Below, piece by piece: positions 15,616 to 25,834 of a stretch of DNA of 64,000 nt. This DNA comes from Mycolicibacterium bacteremicum. Lineage in GTDB: Bacteria; Actinomycetota; Actinomycetes; Mycobacteriales; Mycobacteriaceae. The DNA is taken from contig NZ_MVHJ01000012.1 in assembly GCF_002086115.1 (NCBI RefSeq), positions 104,017-168,016 on the forward strand. Reading direction: 5' to 3'. Positions within the stretch are counted from its first letter, which is position 1; each line of letters starts with the position of its first letter. Below the pieces are notes generated by a model. The model had not been told where the DNA came from, made no database searches, and saw nothing but the letters and a program-made list of their open reading frames with translations. The position numbers were made by a program, and so were the translations under genes.

Positions 15616-16546
15616 CCGGGTTCTTCTCGGCCTTCTCGGTCTTCACGGCGATCCATGCGCGCAGCCGCCGGGCATGGGTTTCCGGTGCCGGCCATTCCTC
15701 CTGGATCGCGGCGTTCAGTTCGGCACCGATCATCACCGCGAAACCGGCGAGGAACGCGAACAGCAGGAAGGCGATCGGCGTCGCCAACGCCCCGTAGGTG
15801 TACCCGGTGGCGGTGATCCAGGTCAGGTAGAACCGCAGACTGAAGGTGGCGATCAGGAACACCGCCGTGGCCAACACGGCCCCGACGACCAGTCGATGGG
15901 TGGGCAGCGGGCTGGGCAGCGACACCCGGTAGAGCACCGTCACCACCACGATCAGCGCGACCACCAACACCGGGTAGTAGCCGTACTGCAGTACGTGTGA
16001 CCAGCTCTCCGGGATGAACTCCACGATCTTGCGCGGGCCCAGCGCGATGAACGGGGCGGTCAGCACCGCGCTCACCAACATGATCACGTACAGCCCGAGG
16101 GCGAAGAAGCGCTGCCGCACCGGATGCCGCAGCGGGGTCTGATCGTGCGCCTCGACCACCGAGTCCACGAACGCCGACACCGCCGATGATCCGGCCCACA
16201 GCGATATGACGAAGCCCAGCGACACCACCTCGCCGCGCGCCGACCGGACGATGTCGTAGATCGTCGGCTCGATGATCTCGTTGACGACGTTCTGGGAGAA
16301 GAACCGTTCCGAGGTGCCGATGAGTTGGTCTTCGATGGTGGGCAGCGTGTCCGGTCCGAACAGTGGGGCCAGATACGCCAGGCTGCCCAACATTCCGAGC
16401 AGCAGGGGCGGTAACGACAGCGCGCACCAGAAGGCCGCCTGCGCGGACTCCGAGAAGATGGAGTCATCCCAGGCCTTCGACAGGGTGCGCTTGAGAATGG
16501 GCCAGATGTGATGGCGTGATGGCTTTGCCGGTGGCTGGTCGGTCAT
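15605..16546 (-). CDS. YihY/BrkB family membrane protein (Rv2707-like)
   Basis: A 313-residue polytopic inner-membrane protein of the YihY/virulence-factor-BrkB family. About six hydrophobic segments are visible, including SAQAAFWCALSLPPLLLGML, VVSLGFVISLWAGSSAVSAF (GSSAVSAF is family-typical), FALGLYVIMLVSAVLTAPFI and TPIAFLLFAFLAGFAVMIGA. The cytoplasmic tail is basic. The BrkB name reflects an old annotation; the transport or structural role is unknown. ATG 16546 is chosen because the hydrophilic N-terminus MTDQPPAKPSRH is typical; an upstream codon at 16579 lacks support. Confidence 0.88.
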   Translation of the reverse strand: MTDQPPAKPSRHHIWPILKRTLSKAWDDSIFSESAQAAFWCALSLPPLLLGMLGSLAYLAPLFGPDTLPTIEDQLIGTSERFFSQNVVNEIIEPTIYDIVRSARGEVVSLGFVISLWAGSSAVSAFVDSVVEAHDQTPLRHPVRQRFFALGLYVIMLVSAVLTAPFIALGPRKIVEFIPESWSHVLQYGYYPVLVVALIVVVTVLYRVSLPSPLPTHRLVVGAVLATAVFLIATFSLRFYLTWITATGYTYGALATPIAFLLFAFLAGFAVMIGAELNAAIQEEWPAPETHARRLRAWIAVKTEKAEKNPATS

Positions 16547-16607
16547 CACCGCTCCAGCATTCCGGACGCCGAACCACACCGCCCGGTCGGGCGGTGTGGT
16601 TCATTGG

Positions 16608-16799
16608 TCAGGCGTCGACCGGACTCACTTCGATGACGGCCGCCAGTTCGATCAGCTTCGCCTCGTGCTCGTTGGCGTGGTGCTGGCAGAACAGAAGCTC
16701 CGCTCCGGAGGGCAGCTTCGCGCGTACCCGCGCGGCGGCACCACAGCGGTCGCAGCGATCGGCCCGAGTCAGTTCCGGACTGGTCAAGGTTGCGTTCAC
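16608..16799 (-). CDS. DUF7455 small zinc-ribbon protein
   Basis: A 63-residue protein with Cys16/Cys19 (RCDRCG) and Cys38/His40-41 (FCQHHANEHE), a compact zinc-ribbon-like arrangement widely conserved in actinobacteria as DUF7455. Its role is not established. The 135 bases upstream separate it from the divergent DUF952 gene and show no clear regulatory motif. Confidence 0.82.
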   Translation of the reverse strand: MNATLTSPELTRADRCDRCGAAARVRAKLPSGAELLFCQHHANEHEAKLIELAAVIEVSPVDA

Positions 16800-16934
16800 G
16801 GCGCTTCCTCCGTTCTGCTTTGGTGCGTATGTCTACTGTGTCAGACGTTTTCGGTTCTGGCCTTGTTCCCTGGTGGTTCACCGGTGTGTCGTGTCTCACT
16901 GCACCTGCGTTACCGTGCGGGCAACCTGGACAGC

Positions 16935-17291
16935 GTGAGTACCCACACTGACGTCCTTTTGCACCTGTGCGCCGACACCGATTGGGAGCGGGCGCGTGTC
17001 GTCGGCGAACACCGGCCGGCATCGCTGAGCGAAGTCGGGTTCGTCCATCTTTCGTCGCCTGAGCAGGTTCATCTCCCGGCCAATCGGCTCTTTGCGGGGC
17101 GGACCGACCTCGTCCTGCTGCGCATCGACCCCGCCGCGCTGACCGACGAGGTGCGCTGGGAACCGGGGGTGCCGGGTGATCCCGAATCAATGTTGTTCCC
17201 ACATCTTTACGGCCCGTTGCCGGCCGCTGCTGTGACAAGTGTCACGCCCTATCTGCCATCGGCCGACGGCACATTCGCCGCGATGGACTGA
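16935..17291 (+). CDS. DUF952 family protein (Rv2705c-like)
   Basis: A 118-residue protein of the DUF952 family, related by fold to ADP-ribosyltransferase-like enzymes but without demonstrated activity. Family motifs: HTDVLLHLC, GFVHLSSPEQV, LVLLRIDPAAL, FPHLYGPLP. GTG 16935 is the first start before the conserved block. There is no strong ribosome site. The following SDR gene starts 57 bases later on the same strand. Confidence 0.82.
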   Translation: MSTHTDVLLHLCADTDWERARVVGEHRPASLSEVGFVHLSSPEQVHLPANRLFAGRTDLVLLRIDPAALTDEVRWEPGVPGDPESMLFPHLYGPLPAAAVTSVTPYLPSADGTFAAMD

Positions 17292-17347
17292 CGGTGTTCG
17301 GGCACGTCGCCATGGTAGTCACCCGATCGTCGAAGTAGGTTGATGCG

Positions 17348-18154
17348 GTGACGGCAGCCCAGCGGGTCGCGGTGGTGACCGGAGCCAGTCGCGGCGCAGG
17401 CCGCGGGATCGCGGCGGCCCTGGGCGAGCGCGGCTGGAAGGTCTACGGCACCGGCCGGACCATCGGGGCGGCGCCGCCCGGCGGCGTCGCGGTGCGGCTG
17501 GACCACCGCGATGACGACGCGGTGGCGGCCCTGTTCGAGCGGGTCGGCCGGGAATCGGGTGGGCTGGACCTGTTGGTGAACAACGCGGCCGTCGTGCACG
17601 ACGAGTTGACCGGCTCGAAACCGTTCTGGGACAAGCCGATCGAATTGGGCAATGTGCTCGATGTCGGACTGCGATCGGCCTATGTGGCGTCCTGGCACGC
17701 CGCGCCGCTGCTGGTGCGCAGGCCGCGCGGGCTGATCGCCTTCACCTCGTCACCGGGATCGGTGTGCTACATGCACGGTCCCGCCTACGGCGCCCAGAAG
17801 GCGGGCATCGACAAGATGGCCGCGGACATGGCCGTCGACTTCCGCGGGACCGGGGTCGCCACGCTGTCCATCTGGATGGGCATCCTGCTGACCGAGCGGC
17901 TGCGGGCCGCCTTCGCCGGGCAGCCCGAGGCGCTGGCGGCGACGGCCCAGCACGCCGAGACCCCGGAGTTCACCGGACATCTGATCGACGCGGTGTTCGC
18001 TGACCCCGAGTTGGCGGCGCTGTCCGGGCAGACGGTGATCGGCGCCGAACTCGCGCAGCGGTACGGCATCACCGACGCGGGTGGGCGCACGCCGCCGTCG
18101 CACCGCGAGATGCTCGGTGCCCCGCGGGCGCCCAGTAGCGTCGTGCTGCGCTGA
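17348..18154 (+). CDS. Short-chain dehydrogenase/reductase
   Basis: A 268-residue classical-type SDR. The NAD(P)-binding motif TGASRGAGRG is at residues 11-20, the NNAA motif is in LLVNNAAVVHDEL, and the catalytic pair Tyr/Lys is in YGAQK, with the active-site Ser just upstream in FTSSPGS. The Arg in TGASRG suggests NADPH preference. The substrate is unknown. GTG 17348 is the start. It stands between DUF952 and an unrecognised membrane protein on the same strand. Confidence 0.9.
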   Translation: MTAAQRVAVVTGASRGAGRGIAAALGERGWKVYGTGRTIGAAPPGGVAVRLDHRDDDAVAALFERVGRESGGLDLLVNNAAVVHDELTGSKPFWDKPIELGNVLDVGLRSAYVASWHAAPLLVRRPRGLIAFTSSPGSVCYMHGPAYGAQKAGIDKMAADMAVDFRGTGVATLSIWMGILLTERLRAAFAGQPEALAATAQHAETPEFTGHLIDAVFADPELAALSGQTVIGAELAQRYGITDAGGRTPPSHREMLGAPRAPSSVVLR

Positions 18155-18195
18155 CTCGCGTGACACATCGGTCCCGTTTCGTAAACTGACCAACT

Positions 18196-18990
18196 GTGGC
18201 AATACTGTCCGGCTTCGCGCCGTGGATCGTCTACTGGATTCTGGTCGGCAACGTGCCGTTCCCAGCCGCGGTACTGGTGGCGCTGGCCGTCGCGGTGGCG
18301 TCCTTCGTCATCGGCAGGGTGCGCGGCGCACGGGCCAGGACGTTGGAGATCGGCGCCATCGCCACCTTCGTGGTGCTGGCCGTGCTCACGCTGACCACCA
18401 GCCAGGCCTTCATGGAACGCTGGATCCAGCCGTTGAGCGCGGCCGGGATCCTGCTGGTCGCCCTGATCGGCGTGCTGGCCGGCCGGCCGTTCGTGCGTGA
18501 GTTCGCCGAGGCCGACCAGTCACCGGAGGTGATCAAGAGCGAGCTGTTCGGCCGGATCACCACGCTGGTCACCTGGATCTGGGTGGCGGCGTTCGCCGCG
18601 ATGACGGTGTCCGCGGCCATCCCGCCGATCGTCTATGGCGACGCGACCATCCTCGACACCCGGACCCCACTGTCATTCGTCTGCTACTGGGTGCTGCCGT
18701 TCGCCTTCCTCGGTGCCGCGGTACTGGCCGGGCGGGTGCTCACCGAGCGGATGGTCGCGGAGGCGACCAGTCCGCACACCGTGCGGAAGTCGACATTCGT
18801 GGCGTTCAAGGAACTGGAGATCGACCAGCTGTACTACCTCGCGCGTGAGCGGGCCGAGCGCGAGGCCGGGCCGGATCTGGAGGCCTATGACGTCAAGCTC
18901 GGTAGCCAGGGCGTGCCGCTGACCGGGGACGAATCACGGGAGTCCTGGCCCATGAGCTACAAGCTGCGCGAGCGCAGAATCAAGCATTGA
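18196..18990 (+). CDS. Unrecognised polytopic membrane protein
   Basis: A 264-residue protein that I do not recognise. There are at least five hydrophobic segments, including FAPWIVYWILVGNVPFPAAV, EIGAIATFVVLAVLTLT, AAGILLVALIGVLAGRPFV, LVTWIWVAAFAAMTVSAAI and FVCYWVLPFAFLGAAVLAG. An acidic C-terminal cytoplasmic region of about 70 residues (VAFKELEIDQLYYLARERAE) follows. Segments 2 and 3 resemble each other in the PF/PFVREF endings, suggesting a duplicated three-helix unit. GTG 18196 is the start. It is followed by a strong hairpin and the convergent sigA. Confidence 0.7.
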   Translation: MAILSGFAPWIVYWILVGNVPFPAAVLVALAVAVASFVIGRVRGARARTLEIGAIATFVVLAVLTLTTSQAFMERWIQPLSAAGILLVALIGVLAGRPFVREFAEADQSPEVIKSELFGRITTLVTWIWVAAFAAMTVSAAIPPIVYGDATILDTRTPLSFVCYWVLPFAFLGAAVLAGRVLTERMVAEATSPHTVRKSTFVAFKELEIDQLYYLARERAEREAGPDLEAYDVKLGSQGVPLTGDESRESWPMSYKLRERRIKH

Positions 18991-19036
18991 CGACGAAACG
19001 GTCGCCCCCGCATCCGGAGGCGACCGTTTCGTCGTC
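18989..19036. terminator. Bidirectional terminator between the membrane gene and sigA
   Basis: A perfect 18-bp inverted repeat: GACGACGAAACGGTCGCC (18989-19006) and its exact complement (19019-19036) around a 12-base loop. It begins within the stop codon of the plus-strand gene and ends 11 bases before the sigA stop, so it can serve both convergent transcripts. No U-tract is present. Confidence 0.85.
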
Positions 19037-19047
19037 GTGACGCTCTG

Positions 19048-20457
<1,410 letters not shown>

Positions 20458-20645
20458 GTACACCCTCTCGGTAATGCTGGACGGTGACCGCGCGCAGGCG
20501 TCACCGCAAGTTCGTCGGCTGTCTCGAATATTGGCGTCATATCTCTGCTGGGATATCCGCCGCTATCTTCTCAAGGCGGCCGCCATCGACCATTGTAACG
20601 ACAGTGTGGTCCAGCACCGCGCCGCGCGGCAAATTCGGCGGCGTG

Positions 20646-21407
20646 TTACTGCACGTGAATGCCCTCGGCGGCCATCGCCGCGCCGACGATTCCGGCCGAA
20701 TTGAGCAGCGCCGCGGGGACCACCGGGGTGCGATTCTTCAGCATCGGGATCCACCGGTCGGCCTTGCGGCTGATGCCGCCGCCGGCGATGAACAGATCGG
20801 GCCAGATCGCGTTCTCGATCGTCACCAGCACCTTGGTGACCTCCTCGGTCCAGCGCTGGTAGTTCCATTCCTTGCGTTCCTTCACCGAGGACGCCGCGCG
20901 GTGCTCGGCCTCCTTGCCGCCCACCTCGAGGTGGCCGAACTCGGTGTTGGGCAGCAGCACGCCGTTGTGGATGACGGCCGACCCGATGCCGGTGCCGAAG
21001 GTCAGCAGCACGATCAGCCCGCTGTTGTCCTTGCCCGCGCCGTAGCGCTCCTCGGCCAGTCCGGCGGCGTCGGCGTCGTTGAGGACGGTGACCGGCTGGC
21101 CGTCCAGGACTCCGGAGATGGTCTCGGCGGCGTTGGTGCCGATCCAGGCCTTGTCGACATTGGCCGCGGTGCGCACCACACCGCCGGTCACCACACCGGG
21201 ATAGGTGACCCCCAGCTTGCCGGTCCAGCCGAACTCGCGCACCACGGCTGCGACCGTGGCCGCCACGGCCTCCGGGGTGGCCGGCTGCGGGGTGGCCAGC
21301 TTGAAGCGGTCGCCGACGAGGGCGCCGGTGTCGAGGTCGACGATGCCGCCTTTGATGCCGCTGCCGCCGACATCGACGCCGAAGCCGGTATTGGGCGAAT
21401 CGGTCAC
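20646..21407 (-). CDS. ppgK: Polyphosphate/ATP glucokinase
   Basis: Phosphorylates glucose using inorganic polyphosphate or ATP. The 253-residue ROK-type kinase has the phosphate-1 motif FGVDVGGSGIKGG near its N-terminus, the glucose-binding GTGIGSAVIHNG, EFGHLEVGGKEAE with the catalytic-region His, and the adenosine motif FIAGGGISRKADRW. GTG 21407 is selected because AGGAG lies seven bases upstream; an ATG at 21437 is also in frame. It is divergent from suhB, in the same order as Rv2702/Rv2701c. Confidence 0.95.
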   Translation of the reverse strand: MTDSPNTGFGVDVGGSGIKGGIVDLDTGALVGDRFKLATPQPATPEAVAATVAAVVREFGWTGKLGVTYPGVVTGGVVRTAANVDKAWIGTNAAETISGVLDGQPVTVLNDADAAGLAEERYGAGKDNSGLIVLLTFGTGIGSAVIHNGVLLPNTEFGHLEVGGKEAEHRAASSVKERKEWNYQRWTEEVTKVLVTIENAIWPDLFIAGGGISRKADRWIPMLKNRTPVVPAALLNSAGIVGAAMAAEGIHVQ

Positions 21408-21481
21408 GGGAGCGCTCCTAGGCAGGCGGGGAGACAACGCAATTCGACACCACCCTAACGGGTTGTGGTGCGATGTATGCC

Positions 21482-22285
21482 ATGACTGATCCGCAGACCC
21501 TGCGCACGGTGTCCGAGCAACTGGCCACGGAGGCGGCGACTTTCGTACAGACCCGGCGGGCCGAGGTGTTCGGCGCGACCCCGGTGCAGGGCGCGGTGGA
21601 GGCCAAGAGCACGCCGACCGATCCGGTGACGGTGGTGGACAAGGAGACCGAGCGTCTGCTGCGCGAGCGGCTGGCCGAGCTGCGGCCCGGTGATCATGTG
21701 CTCGGCGAGGAGGAGGGCGGTTCGGCGGTCGGCGAGCCCGGCGTCCCGGTCTGGGTCATCGACCCCATCGACGGCACCGTGAACTTCGTCTACGGCATCG
21801 AGGCCTACGCCGTCTCGGTGGGCGTGCAGATCGACGGGGTGTCGGTGGCCGGTGCGGTGGCCAACGTGTCTACCGGCGAGGTGTACTCGGCGGCGCTGGG
21901 CCACGGTGCCACGCTGACCGGAGCGGGCACGCAGACGGCACTGCGCTGCAACGTCATTGACGATCTGTCGATGGCCCTGGTGGGAACCGGGTTCTCCTAT
22001 CAGGCCCAGCAGCGCGCCCGGCAGGCGGCGGTGCTGGCCGAGTTGCTGGCCCAGGTGCGTGATGTCCGACGCATCGGATCCTGCGCGCTGGACCTGTGCA
22101 TGGTCGCAGAGGGCCGGCTCGACGCCTACTTCGAGAACGACGTGCGGGTGTGGGACTGGGCCGCCGGTGCGCTGATCGCCGCCGAGGCGGGGGCGGTGGT
22201 CCGGTTGCCGAGCGAGGACGCCGGTACCGCACTGATGGCCGCCGCGCCGGGGATCGCCGAGGCGCTGGCGGCCCGGATCGGGTAG
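21482..22285 (+). CDS. suhB: Inositol-1-monophosphatase SuhB
   Basis: Mg2+-dependent inositol monophosphatase supplying myo-inositol for phosphatidylinositol and mycothiol. Metal-binding motifs: GEEEGG (conserved Glu), WVIDPIDGTVNF (conserved Asp-Pro-Ile-Asp-Gly-Thr) and the C-terminal WDWAAGALIAAEAG. ATG 21482 gives 267 residues; an ATG nine bases upstream is possible. Its stop is followed after one base by that of the convergent cei gene. Confidence 0.93.
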   Translation: MTDPQTLRTVSEQLATEAATFVQTRRAEVFGATPVQGAVEAKSTPTDPVTVVDKETERLLRERLAELRPGDHVLGEEEGGSAVGEPGVPVWVIDPIDGTVNFVYGIEAYAVSVGVQIDGVSVAGAVANVSTGEVYSAALGHGATLTGAGTQTALRCNVIDDLSMALVGTGFSYQAQQRARQAAVLAELLAQVRDVRRIGSCALDLCMVAEGRLDAYFENDVRVWDWAAGALIAAEAGAVVRLPSEDAGTALMAAAPGIAEALAARIG

Positions 22286-22286
22286 G

Positions 22287-22946
22287 TCAGCAGGTCGCGC
22301 TGTGGATCTTGGTCAGCAGCGCCGCATCGGCGGGCTGGGTCGCGTCGGGACGCAGACCCGCCAGCATTGCGTCGATATCGTCGCTGCGGCTGAACTCGGT
22401 GAACTCGGTGCCGACCGCGAGGTCGACGGTGTCGTCGGTGCGGCTGTCCTGGAACAGCTCGGTGCACGGGGCGACCAGCCACACCGCGGCCGCGGCCGCC
22501 CGGCCCGCCTCGCCGAACCGGATCTGGCCCTGGCATTCCAGGCGGCTGTTGGCGTACACGGGATCGTTGGCGGCGGTCGGCTGGGCGAAGCCGAGGCCTT
22601 GCAGCGCCCCGGACACCTCGGCGGCCTGGCCGCCCTGCCCGCTGGCGTTGAGGACCTGGATCTTGGTGTCTGCCAGGCGGGCCGGCATCACCTCGGCCAT
22701 CTCGGTGCGCGACACCGGCTCGCCGAGCTGGGTCTGGGTGGCGGAGTCACCGCCGGCCGGAGGTGGGGGTGCGTTGCAGGCCACCGCCTCCGGTACCGCG
22801 GTGGACTGGTTGAGCGCGATCACCCACACCACGCCGGTGACCAGGGCCAGCGCCACGAACAGGCACAGCACGGGAACGAAGTTGCGGCGACGGAACGGCC
22901 GGCCGTGTTTGTCGAACGCCGTGCCCTCGGTGATGGATGCGACCAC
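22287..22946 (-). CDS. cei: Cell-envelope integrity protein Cei (Rv2700-like)
   Basis: A 219-residue single-pass membrane protein. It has a cytoplasmic basic N-terminus (DKHGRPFRRRNF), one transmembrane helix (about 24-44, VPVLCLFVALALVTGVVWV) and an extracytoplasmic LytR_C-type domain starting at TKIQVLNASGQGG. Four cysteines in the outer domain could form disulfides. Rv2700 (Cei) is required for envelope integrity and drug tolerance in M. tuberculosis. GTG 22946 is the start. It is divergent from the DUF4193 gene, with a CRP-type site between. Confidence 0.92.
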   Translation of the reverse strand: MVASITEGTAFDKHGRPFRRRNFVPVLCLFVALALVTGVVWVIALNQSTAVPEAVACNAPPPPAGGDSATQTQLGEPVSRTEMAEVMPARLADTKIQVLNASGQGGQAAEVSGALQGLGFAQPTAANDPVYANSRLECQGQIRFGEAGRAAAAAVWLVAPCTELFQDSRTDDTVDLAVGTEFTEFSRSDDIDAMLAGLRPDATQPADAALLTKIHSATC

Positions 22947-22997
22947 CCCTGCACCTTAGAGGTATGCCGCCCTCGCAGCCTCTACCAGGAGTTTTGT

Positions 22998-23017
22998 ACT
23001 GTGATATAAATCACAGT
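22998..23017. promoter_or_regulatory. Consensus CRP (cAMP receptor protein) site
   Basis: ACTGTGATATAAATCACAGT contains TGTGA-N6-TCACA exactly (23000-23015), with 8-bp perfect arms. It lies 51 bases from the cei start and 100 bases from the DUF4193 start. This AT-rich island stands out from its surroundings. The mycobacterial Crp consensus is the same. Confidence 0.85.
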
Positions 23018-23116
23018 CAATCCGGACCGATTCGGGGCACGAATCATTTGGCGTAGGCGTTCTGCGCTGGTACAAAGCTCTGCTGCACCACGCACAAGGA
23101 TTTTGGAGGGGATTGA

Positions 23117-23419
23117 ATGGCAACCGACTACGACGCTCCGCGACGGACCGAGACCGACGATGTCTCGGAGGATTCGCTCGAGGAGCTCAAGGCGCGACGT
23201 AACGAGGCCCAGTCGGCCGTCGTGGACGTCGACGAATCGGAGTCTGCCGAATCGTTCGAGCTGCCCGGTGCCGATCTGTCCGGTGAGGAACTGTCGGTGC
23301 GTGTCGTCCCGAAGCAGGCCGACGAGTTCACCTGCTCGAGCTGCTTCCTGGTCCACCACCGCAGCCGACTGGCGAGTGAAAAGGGCGGCGTGATGATCTG
23401 CACGGACTGCGCGGCCTGA
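23117..23419 (+). CDS. DUF4193 zinc-ribbon protein (Rv2699c-like)
   Basis: A 100-residue acidic protein ending in a zinc ribbon: Cys73/Cys76 (FTCSSCFLVHH) and Cys95/Cys98 (MICTDCAA). It is very highly conserved among actinobacteria as DUF4193, function unknown. The start has GGAGG eight bases upstream. Preceded by the CRP site. The acidic N-terminal half (EDSLEELKARRNEAQ) may be a helical tail binding a basic partner, but no partner is known. Confidence 0.9.
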   Translation: MATDYDAPRRTETDDVSEDSLEELKARRNEAQSAVVDVDESESAESFELPGADLSGEELSVRVVPKQADEFTCSSCFLVHHRSRLASEKGGVMICTDCAA

Positions 23420-23453
23420 TCACCGGCAGCGCAGGCCCGGCGATCCCGGGCGG

Positions 23454-23942
23454 TCAGCTCCGCAAGGCAGCCAGCACCCGATCGGGGTGCCGGCAGCTGA
23501 CCAGCCAATAGGGGGTGGGATCGTCGGGATCGTCGAGCACTATGAGAACCATCGGGCCGACCCAGGCCCGGTGCAGCACATAGGCCGCTGGGTCCAGTTG
23601 GCGACCCAGGGCCGCCGACTTGGCCGATCGGGGAACTTCGGCCGACCGGGCGATCACATTCACCGGCAGATGTGCCGGGCCCGCCCACAATTCGACCGCC
23701 GCATCACCTGACGGGCCGCTCGCGACGACCCGGACCTCCATGCGGCCCATCCACATCAACGCCGCCGCCGCGACCGGCAACAACACCGCGTACGGCAGCC
23801 AATCGGGCAGGGCGGCGACACCCATGTTGACCTCGGCGGCGATCAGGGCCGCCAATCCCAGGCCGGGCAGCCAGAACCACCACGGCACCCGGAGGCGCTC
23901 GCGGTAACGCACGGTTTGGGCGATGGCGCGCGTGTCGGACAC
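23454..23942 (-). CDS. DUF3093 membrane protein (Rv2698-like)
   Basis: A 162-residue protein with two adjacent transmembrane helices near the N-terminus ([19 protein letters not shown] and [17 protein letters not shown]), introduced by [12 protein letters not shown], the DUF3093 signature. A soluble C-terminal domain ([17 protein letters not shown] ... [20 protein letters not shown]) follows. GTG 23942 is the start because the conserved signature begins about 12 residues later. It is divergent from dut with 25 bases between starts. Function is unknown. Confidence 0.86.
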   Translation of the reverse strand: MSDTRAIAQTVRYRERLRVPWWFWLPGLGLAALIAAEVNMGVAALPDWLPYAVLLPVAAAALMWMGRMEVRVVASGPSGDAAVELWAGPAHLPVNVIARSAEVPRSAKSAALGRQLDPAAYVLHRAWVGPMVLIVLDDPDDPTPYWLVSCRHPDRVLAALRS

Positions 23943-23967
23943 GTGCCCAAGAGTAATCTCATCGGCC

Positions 23968-24432
23968 GTGCCCACTTCTCTGGCGGTCGTGCGACTGGAT
24001 CGCGACCTTCCGATGCCCAGCCGGGCCCACGACGGCGATGCCGGTGTCGACCTGTACAGCGCCGTGGACGTCGATCTGGCACCCGGGCACCGCAGTCTGG
24101 TGCCCACCGGGATCGCGGTGGCCATCCCGCACGGCATGGTCGGTCTGATTCATCCGCGGTCGGGATTGGCTACGCGCGTTGGCCTTTCGATCGTCAACAG
24201 TCCGGGCACCGTCGACGCCGGGTACCGTGGTGAGATCAAGGTGGCGTTGATCAACCTCGACCCGCAGCAGCCGATAGCGGTGCGGCGCGGAGATCGCATC
24301 GCACAGCTGTTGGTGCAGCGGGTCGAACTTCCCGAGCTGGTCGAGGTGTCGTCGTTCGACGAGGCCGGGCTGGCTGACACCTCCCGTGGCAGTGGTGGCC
24401 ACGGCTCTTCAGGCGGACATGCGAGTTTGTGA
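23968..24432 (+). CDS. dut: Deoxyuridine 5'-triphosphate nucleotidohydrolase (dUTPase)
   Basis: Hydrolyses dUTP to dUMP, keeping uracil out of DNA. The 154-residue trimeric dUTPase has all five motifs: [33 protein letters not shown] (the uracil-binding hairpin with Asp and Tyr), GDRIAQL, and the C-terminal Arg/Gly-rich flap [19 protein letters not shown] -10 TAATCT (23954-23959) eight bases before GTG 23968 suggests a leaderless mRNA. The next gene overlaps its stop in TGATG. Confidence 0.97.
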   Translation: MPTSLAVVRLDRDLPMPSRAHDGDAGVDLYSAVDVDLAPGHRSLVPTGIAVAIPHGMVGLIHPRSGLATRVGLSIVNSPGTVDAGYRGEIKVALINLDPQQPIAVRRGDRIAQLLVQRVELPELVEVSSFDEAGLADTSRGSGGHGSSGGHASL

Positions 24433-25127
24433 TGGTAGATAACGACGACGATTTTGACGGCCCGTTCGACATCGAGGACTTCGACGATCCGGAGTCCGCG
24501 ACGGTGGCGCGCCTGGACCTCGGCTCGGTGCTCATCCCGCTGCCGGCCGCGGGCCAGGTGCAGGTCGAGCTGACCGATCAGGGGGTGCCGAGTTCGGTGT
24601 GGGTGGTCACCCCCAACGGCCGCTTCACCATCGCCGCCTACGCGGCACCCAAATCGGCCGGCCTGTGGCGGGAGGTGGCCGGCGAGCTGGCCGACTCACT
24701 GCGCAAGGACGGCGCGAAGGTCCGCATCGAGGACGGCAAGTGGGGCCGTGAGGTGGTGGGTGCCAGCACTTCGGCGCCGCAGGGACAGCAGCCCGGCGTG
24801 GTGCGTTTCATCGGCGTCGACGGCTATCGCTGGATGATCCGCTGTGTGGTCAACGGGCTGCCCGAGAACGTCGAGGCCCTGGCGGTCGAGGCTCGGGAAG
24901 CGTTGGCCGACACCGTGGTTCGTCGCGGTGACACCCCGCTGCCGGTGCGCACCCCGCTGGCGGTGCAACTTCCCGAGGCGATGGCCGCCCAGTTGCGTGC
25001 CGCCGCCGCCCAGCAGGCCGCCGCGCAGGCCCAGGCCCAGGGGCAGACCCCACCCGAGCCGGCCGCCCGCCGCAGCGCACAGGGCACGGCCATGCAGCAG
25101 ATGCGCAGCACCATCACCGGCGGCTAA
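24432..25127 (+). CDS. DUF3710 protein (Rv2696c-like)
   Basis: A 231-residue soluble protein. The N-terminus is acidic (DNDDDFDGPFDIEDFDDPE), the core carries DUF3710 landmarks (LDLGSVLIPLP, FTIAAYAAPKSAGLWREV, WGREVVG, GVDGYRWMIRCVVNG), and the C-terminus is Ala/Gln-rich and probably disordered. It is coupled to dut (ATG overlaps the dut TGA) in the same order as Rv2697c-Rv2696c. It is convergent with the hydrolase gene by four overlapping bases. Function is unknown. Confidence 0.87.
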   Translation: MVDNDDDFDGPFDIEDFDDPESATVARLDLGSVLIPLPAAGQVQVELTDQGVPSSVWVVTPNGRFTIAAYAAPKSAGLWREVAGELADSLRKDGAKVRIEDGKWGREVVGASTSAPQGQQPGVVRFIGVDGYRWMIRCVVNGLPENVEALAVEAREALADTVVRRGDTPLPVRTPLAVQLPEAMAAQLRAAAAQQAAAQAQAQGQTPPEPAARRSAQGTAMQQMRSTITGG

Positions 25128-25834
25128 CGCTGCGCGGCCTCTGACAGCGCGGCCAGGCACGACAGGCCCAGGCACGACGCGTCGGTACCCAGCTGGTCGA
25201 GGGTCACCGTGCGCAGTGCTGCGCGCGGTGCCGCCGCCGCCCATTCGACGGCCACCTCGGCCGGATGCACCGGGTCGTCGGTGGCCGCCGCGATACCCAT
25301 CGGCGCCCGCAGTGTCCGCAGCTCCTCGACCGTCGGCGCCACATAGCCGGCCGCCTCATCCATCGCCTCGGGCAGCCCCGGCCACTGTGCGGTCCAGGAT
25401 CGGGCCAGCTCATCGGCCAGCCAGGCCGGTGTCGACACCCGCATCGCCGCGACGGTCGCGGTCAGTCCGTCGGTGCGCAACTGCTGCGCCGAGGCCCGGG
25501 CCGCCAGCGCCGCCGCGGCGGCGTGCGGCGACCCCGACCAGGCCGGCAGCGCGGCCAGCACGGCCACCGTGCCGTCCGGATGCGCCAGCGCCCAGTTGGC
25601 TGCGATCGCTGCGCCGATCGACACGCCGCCGACAGCGATCGGTCCGCCGGCCCGCAGGGCCTCGTCGAGCACGTCGAGATAGTGGGCGACCAGCCGGTGG
25701 GGATCGGGGGCGGGGGTCAGCACCACCGCGCCGGCCTCGTGCAGCGGCCCGGCGAACGCCCGATAGGCGTAGTCGTCGTCGGAGCCGGTGCCTGCCATCA
25801 GAACGGTCGTGACACCACTCAGGTCGACGGTCAT
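25124..25834 (-). CDS. Alpha/beta hydrolase-fold protein (Rv2695-like)
   Basis: A 236-residue small hydrolase-fold protein. It begins with VTTVLMAGTGSDDDY (oxyanion-side loop), has the nucleophile elbow GGVSIGAAIAANWAL with Ser in G-V-S-I-G, an acidic DPVHPAEV and a helical Ala-rich cap. A convincing late catalytic His is not obvious: the C-terminus reads LRTVTLDQLGTDASCLGL. Activity is therefore uncertain. The ATG at 25834 follows an in-frame GTG by one codon. Confidence 0.78.
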   Translation of the reverse strand: MTVDLSGVTTVLMAGTGSDDDYAYRAFAGPLHEAGAVVLTPAPDPHRLVAHYLDVLDEALRAGGPIAVGGVSIGAAIAANWALAHPDGTVAVLAALPAWSGSPHAAAAALAARASAQQLRTDGLTATVAAMRVSTPAWLADELARSWTAQWPGLPEAMDEAAGYVAPTVEELRTLRAPMGIAAATDDPVHPAEVAVEWAAAAPRAALRTVTLDQLGTDASCLGLSCLAALSEAAQR

